Part shown: piece by piece, positions 61,143-64,000 of the stretch
Numbering within the stretch: position 1 is the first letter of the stretch
Layout of the letters: each line of letters starts with the position of its first letter
Assembly (NCBI RefSeq): GCF_013343715.1
Contig: NZ_JABUNR010000012.1
Span: 124,001 to 188,000 of the forward strand
Source of the DNA: Mesobacillus harenae
GTDB taxonomy: Bacteria > Bacillota > Bacilli > Bacillales > Cytobacillaceae
Direction: 5' to 3'
Length of the DNA: 64,000 bases
Made by a program: the position numbers and the translations under genes
The notes under the pieces: model-generated
What the model saw: the letters and a program-made list of their open reading frames with translations, nothing else
Databases searched by the model: none
What the model was told of the DNA's origin: nothing

Positions 61143-61700
61143 TTAGTAAGCAGTATTTTTTGAGAAAAAGCGCTTCTTTGGCCGGAATTTCTGACGGACA
61201 GGATGTCCTAATGCCGACGTTGCCACAGGATGTGGCGTTCTAGTCAGCCAGTTTCTGCGTTTCTGTTCACTAAGGAATAGCTTCTGAGAGTAATCCTCGC
61301 AGAAACAAGCTGTGCTTGTTTCGAGTCGGCTTTGCTTTTCTTTGTCCAGCTCCAAAGCCAAGCCCCTCGAGGCGCTTCGGTCCTGATGATGAAGTCAAAG
61401 AGCGACTTCACCCTCAGGCCCTCCACCGCTTTTCGGGGCTGAACTGGCTTTTCCGCTTTTCTGTCTAGCTGCGCCTCCTAGAAACTCTGAAACTTCGACT
61501 CCTCCTGCAGAAGCAAAGACCGCTTCTTGGTCGGATTCTCCAGTTTCTGCGTTTCTGTTCAGTCGGCTCCGCTTTTCTTTGTCCAGCTCCAAAGCCAAGC
61601 CCCTCGAGGCGCTTCGGTCCTGATGATGAAGTCAAAGAGCGACTTCACCCTCAGGCCCTCCACCGCTTTTCGGGGCTGTACTGGCTTTTCCGCTTTTCTA
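61143..61700 (-). repeat. Palindromic repeat array between divergent rqcH and yloB (epsilon-gamma-epsilon plus a diverged module)
   Basis: Read on the minus strand: an alpha-like (epsilon) module at 61699-61581, a gamma module at 61578-61462, a second epsilon at 61461-61344, then a longer diverged part down to about 61143. The two epsilon copies differ at one base (ctgAact against ctgTact) over about 120 bases, with a 237-base period. Each begins AGAAAAGCGGA and ends GAGCTGGACAA. Epsilon has the inner hairpin GAAGTC/GACTTC and AGCCCC/GGGGCT arms. The diverged part carries further hairpins, GGACAGGATGTCC and CCACAGGATGTGG among them. Open frames here are repeat sequence. This accounts for most of the 694 bases between the two genes. 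Confidence 0.88.
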
Positions 61701-61795
61701 GTTTATCATAGCATTTTTTTGGACATGTCTGAATAAGCTTTCTTTAGGTGAGGACAACTCTTGTTCAAAACAAAAGGAGGAAGTGAGATGGCCGG

Positions 61796-64000
61796 ATGAA
61801 GTTTCATGAAATGAGAGAAAAAGATGTAGAAAAGGCCTTAGGTACAGATTTATCAGCAGGATTAAAGGAAGCAGAAGTGAAAAGCCGCAAAAATCAGCAT
61901 GGTTATAATGAGCTACAGGAAGGAGAAAAGCAGTCCGCTTTACTCTTATTTTTTAGCCAATTTAAAGACTTTATGGTCCTTGTCCTGTTAGCGGCTACTT
62001 TAATATCCGGTCTTCTTGGTGAAGTAATTGATGCGGTTGCGATTATCGCTATTGTGATTGTCAACGGGGTCCTTGGATTTTTCCAGGAAAGAAAGGCAGA
62101 AAAATCGCTGGATGCTCTAAAAGAGCTGTCTGCTCCTCAGGTTAATGTGTTGAGGGATGGAAATTGGACTAAGATACCCTCAAAAGAAATTGTTCCAGGC
62201 GATATTCTGAAGTTTACTAATGGAGACCGTATCGGAGCAGATGTTAGATTAATAGAAACAAACAGCCTTGAAATTGAAGAATCAGCTTTAACTGGTGAAT
62301 CCCTACCGGTTCAAAAGTTTACTGAGCCTCTTGAAATGCAAAGTCCCGGAATAGGGGACATGGAAAACATGGCCTTTATGGGAACGATGGTCACAAGAGG
62401 AAGCGGAACGGGAGTCGTGGTGGCAACAGGGATGAAAACTGCCATGGGCCAAATTGCAGATTTGCTGCAAAATGCTCAAACGACAGAAACCCCTCTGCAG
62501 CGAAGGCTTGAACAATTAGGTAAAATTTTGATTTCTGCAGCCCTGCTATTAACCTTGTTAGTTGTTTTAGTAGGGATTCTTCAGGGCCATGATTTATATA
62601 CTATGTTCCTAGCAGGAGTCTCGCTTGCTGTAGCAGCGATACCTGAAGGTTTGCCTGCTATTGTAACGGTAGGACTTTCCTTAGGAGTACAAAGAATGAT
62701 CAGGCAGAATGCTATTGTCAGAAAGCTGCCTGCAGTGGAAACACTCGGATGCGCTTCAGTCATTTGCTCAGACAAAACAGGTACTTTGACACAGAATAAA
62801 ATGACGGTTACTCACCTTTGGAGCGGAGGGAAAGTATGGTCTGTAAGCGGCGGAGGCTATGAACCAGAAGGAAACTTCTATTCTGGGGGAGAGATGGTCC
62901 AGCCGGCTAGTGAAAAAGCTCTGCAGCAATTGTTGTCGTTTGGAATGCTTTGTAATCATTCAGCCATTTCCTATAAAAATAAAGAGTATGTCATTAACGG
63001 GGACCCTACAGAAGGAGCTTTGCTTGTAGCTGCTATGAAGGCTGGGTACAGCCGTGATGCTCTAACAAACCAATTTACGATTGTTAAAGAGTTTCCTTTT
63101 GATTCTGGACGAAAAATGATGAGCATTATTGTGAAGGATGAAGGCGGAAGACAGTTTGTTGTTACAAAGGGTGCACCTGATGTACTAACTGGTGTGAGTA
63201 AATCAATCCTTTGGGATGGCAGACAAGCGCAGTTTTCAACCAAATTAAGAGATGACGTTCAGGGGGCAATCGAGCAACTGGCATCCGAAGCACTCCGGAC
63301 AATTGCAATTGCGTTTAAGCCAATCCCTTCTGGAACAATCATTCTTCAAGAGCAAGAAGCCGAGAAAGATTTAATCTTTATCGGTCTGCAAGGAATGATC
63401 GATCCTCCTCGGCCAGAAGCGAAAACAGCTGTAAAAGAATGCCGGGAAGCTGGAATTAAAACGGTTATGATTACAGGCGACCATTTAATCACAGCAAAGG
63501 CAATTGCCGGCCAACTTGGTATTTATACAAAAGATAGTAAAGTGCTGGACGGAAACACCTTATCAAAAATGTCAGTCGAAGAACTTGAAGATATCGTCGA
63601 TGATGTTTCTGTATTTGCCAGGGTATCACCAGAGCATAAATTAAAGATCGTTCAAGCGCTTCAGAATAAAGGTCATATTGTCGCTATGACTGGAGATGGT
63701 GTTAATGATGCACCGGCAATAAAAGCGGCCGATATTGGTATAGCAATGGGGATTACGGGTACAGATGTTGCAAAGGAAGCTTCTTCCTTGGTCCTGCTTG
63801 ATGATAATTTTGCAACCATTAAAGCAGCAATTAAAGAAGGCCGAAATATATATGAAAATATTAGAAAGTTTATCCGATATTTGCTTGCTTCAAATGTCGG
63901 AGAAATCTTAGTGATGCTGTTTGCCATGATTCTTGCCCTGCCGCTCCCCCTAGTTCCAATCCAGATTTTATGGGTAAACCTTGTCACTGACGGGCTGCCG
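61796..64000 (+). CDS. yloB: Calcium-transporting P-type ATPase (YloB), 3' end outside the window
   Basis: The first 735 codons of a P2A-type ATPase; the gene runs off the right edge. Visible parts are the actuator domain with LTGESLP, the membrane motif AAIPEGLPAIV that forms the ion site, the phosphorylation motif DKTGT with Asp326, the nucleotide-binding domain with KGAP, and the hinge GDGVNDAPA. It resembles B. subtilis YloB throughout, a Ca2+ pump linked to spores. The ATG at 61796 is 15 bases from GGAGG, while a closer ATG at 61788 opens the three-codon frame ATG-GCC-GGA-TGA, whose stop overlaps the yloB start. Confidence 0.93.
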   Translation, partial: MKFHEMREKDVEKALGTDLSAGLKEAEVKSRKNQHGYNELQEGEKQSALLLFFSQFKDFMVLVLLAATLISGLLGEVIDAVAIIAIVIVNGVLGFFQERKAEKSLDALKELSAPQVNVLRDGNWTKIPSKEIVPGDILKFTNGDRIGADVRLIETNSLEIEESALTGESLPVQKFTEPLEMQSPGIGDMENMAFMGTMVTRGSGTGVVVATGMKTAMGQIADLLQNAQTTETPLQRRLEQLGKILISAALLLTLLVVLVGILQGHDLYTMFLAGVSLAVAAIPEGLPAIVTVGLSLGVQRMIRQNAIVRKLPAVETLGCASVICSDKTGTLTQNKMTVTHLWSGGKVWSVSGGGYEPEGNFYSGGEMVQPASEKALQQLLSFGMLCNHSAISYKNKEYVINGDPTEGALLVAAMKAGYSRDALTNQFTIVKEFPFDSGRKMMSIIVKDEGGRQFVVTKGAPDVLTGVSKSILWDGRQAQFSTKLRDDVQGAIEQLASEALRTIAIAFKPIPSGTIILQEQEAEKDLIFIGLQGMIDPPRPEAKTAVKECREAGIKTVMITGDHLITAKAIAGQLGIYTKDSKVLDGNTLSKMSVEELEDIVDDVSVFARVSPEHKLKIVQALQNKGHIVAMTGDGVNDAPAIKAADIGIAMGITGTDVAKEASSLVLLDDNFATIKAAIKEGRNIYENIRKFIRYLLASNVGEILVMLFAMILALPLPLVPIQILWVNLVTDGLP

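Noticed and set aside
61143..61736. Several 60-72 codon frames between rqcH and yloB
   Set aside because: All are translations of the repeat modules; two share the peptide start MALELDKEK only because the DNA modules are duplicated.

Overview
The window is about 64 kb of chromosome from a spore-forming, low-GC Gram-positive of the family Bacillaceae, outside but close in gene order to Bacillus subtilis. The evidence is gene order matching the B. subtilis ylbJ-to-yloB stretch, strong AGGAGG-type ribosome binding sites, many TTG and GTG starts, sporulation genes (spoVD, spoVE, spoIIGA, sigE, sigG, gerR, ylyA), bacillithiol synthesis (bshC), and a MurE with the DNPR motif typical of meso-diaminopimelate walls. 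No phage, insertion sequence with a transposase, CRISPR array or tRNA/rRNA gene was seen. Almost everything coding is core genome; the unusual material lies between the genes.

Layout. 1-7000: ylbJ (5' end only), ylbK, ylbL, tmcAL, ylbN-rpmF, a crotonase-fold enzyme, gerR and ylbP. 7000-10600: a three-gene biotin-dependent acyl-CoA carboxylase (biotin carboxylase, 70-residue biotin carrier, carboxyltransferase) behind a cre-like site and a perfect 16-bp palindrome. 10700-13800: panE, a DUF3397 membrane protein, bshC. 13900-33500: the division and cell wall (dcw) cluster mraZ-rsmH-ftsL-pbpB-spoVD-murE-(52-residue small ORF)-mraY-murD-spoVE-murG-murB-divIB-ylxW-ylxX-sbp-ftsA-ftsZ. 34400-37200: spoIIGA-sigE-sigG, with a spoIIG-type promoter carrying a 22-bp spacer and a forespore-type promoter for sigG. 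37380-41640: a 35-residue small ORF, ylmC, pgeF(ylmD)-ylmE-sepF-ylmG-ylmH and divIVA. 41630-44790: an isoleucine T-box and ileS. 45390-47140: ylyA, lspA, ylyB. 47130-59260: the complete de novo pyrimidine operon pyrR-P-B-C-AA-AB-K-D-F-E with three PyrR-dependent attenuators. 59390-64000: rqcH on the minus strand and the 5' part of a Ca2+ P-type ATPase (yloB).

How the parts work together. The dcw genes make lipid II precursors (MurE, MraY, MurD, MurG, MurB) and the divisome (FtsL, PBP2B, DivIB, FtsA, FtsZ, with SepF and DivIVA downstream). The same block holds the spore-specific pair SpoVD/SpoVE and the mother-cell and forespore sigma factors, linking vegetative septation to the asymmetric septum. 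The pyr operon turns bicarbonate, glutamine and aspartate into UMP precursors under PyrR control.

The most unusual signal is a family of modular palindromic repeats of about 115-125 bp per module. Arrays occur at 6225-6500, 33480-33958, 44787-44904, 47972-48246 and 61143-61700. At least three module classes are joined head to tail, and three arrays begin exactly at the stop codon of the upstream gene in the same orientation. A separate 170-bp MITE-like element with perfect 14-bp terminal inverted repeats lies at 44970-45139, next to a nested inverted repeat in front of ylyA. Two small ORFs (21890-22048, 37382-37489), a structured RNA candidate after the carboxylase operon, and a possible link between the crotonase-fold enzyme and the carboxylase also deserve checking. 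All identifications come from reading the sequence and remembered family features; no database search was run.
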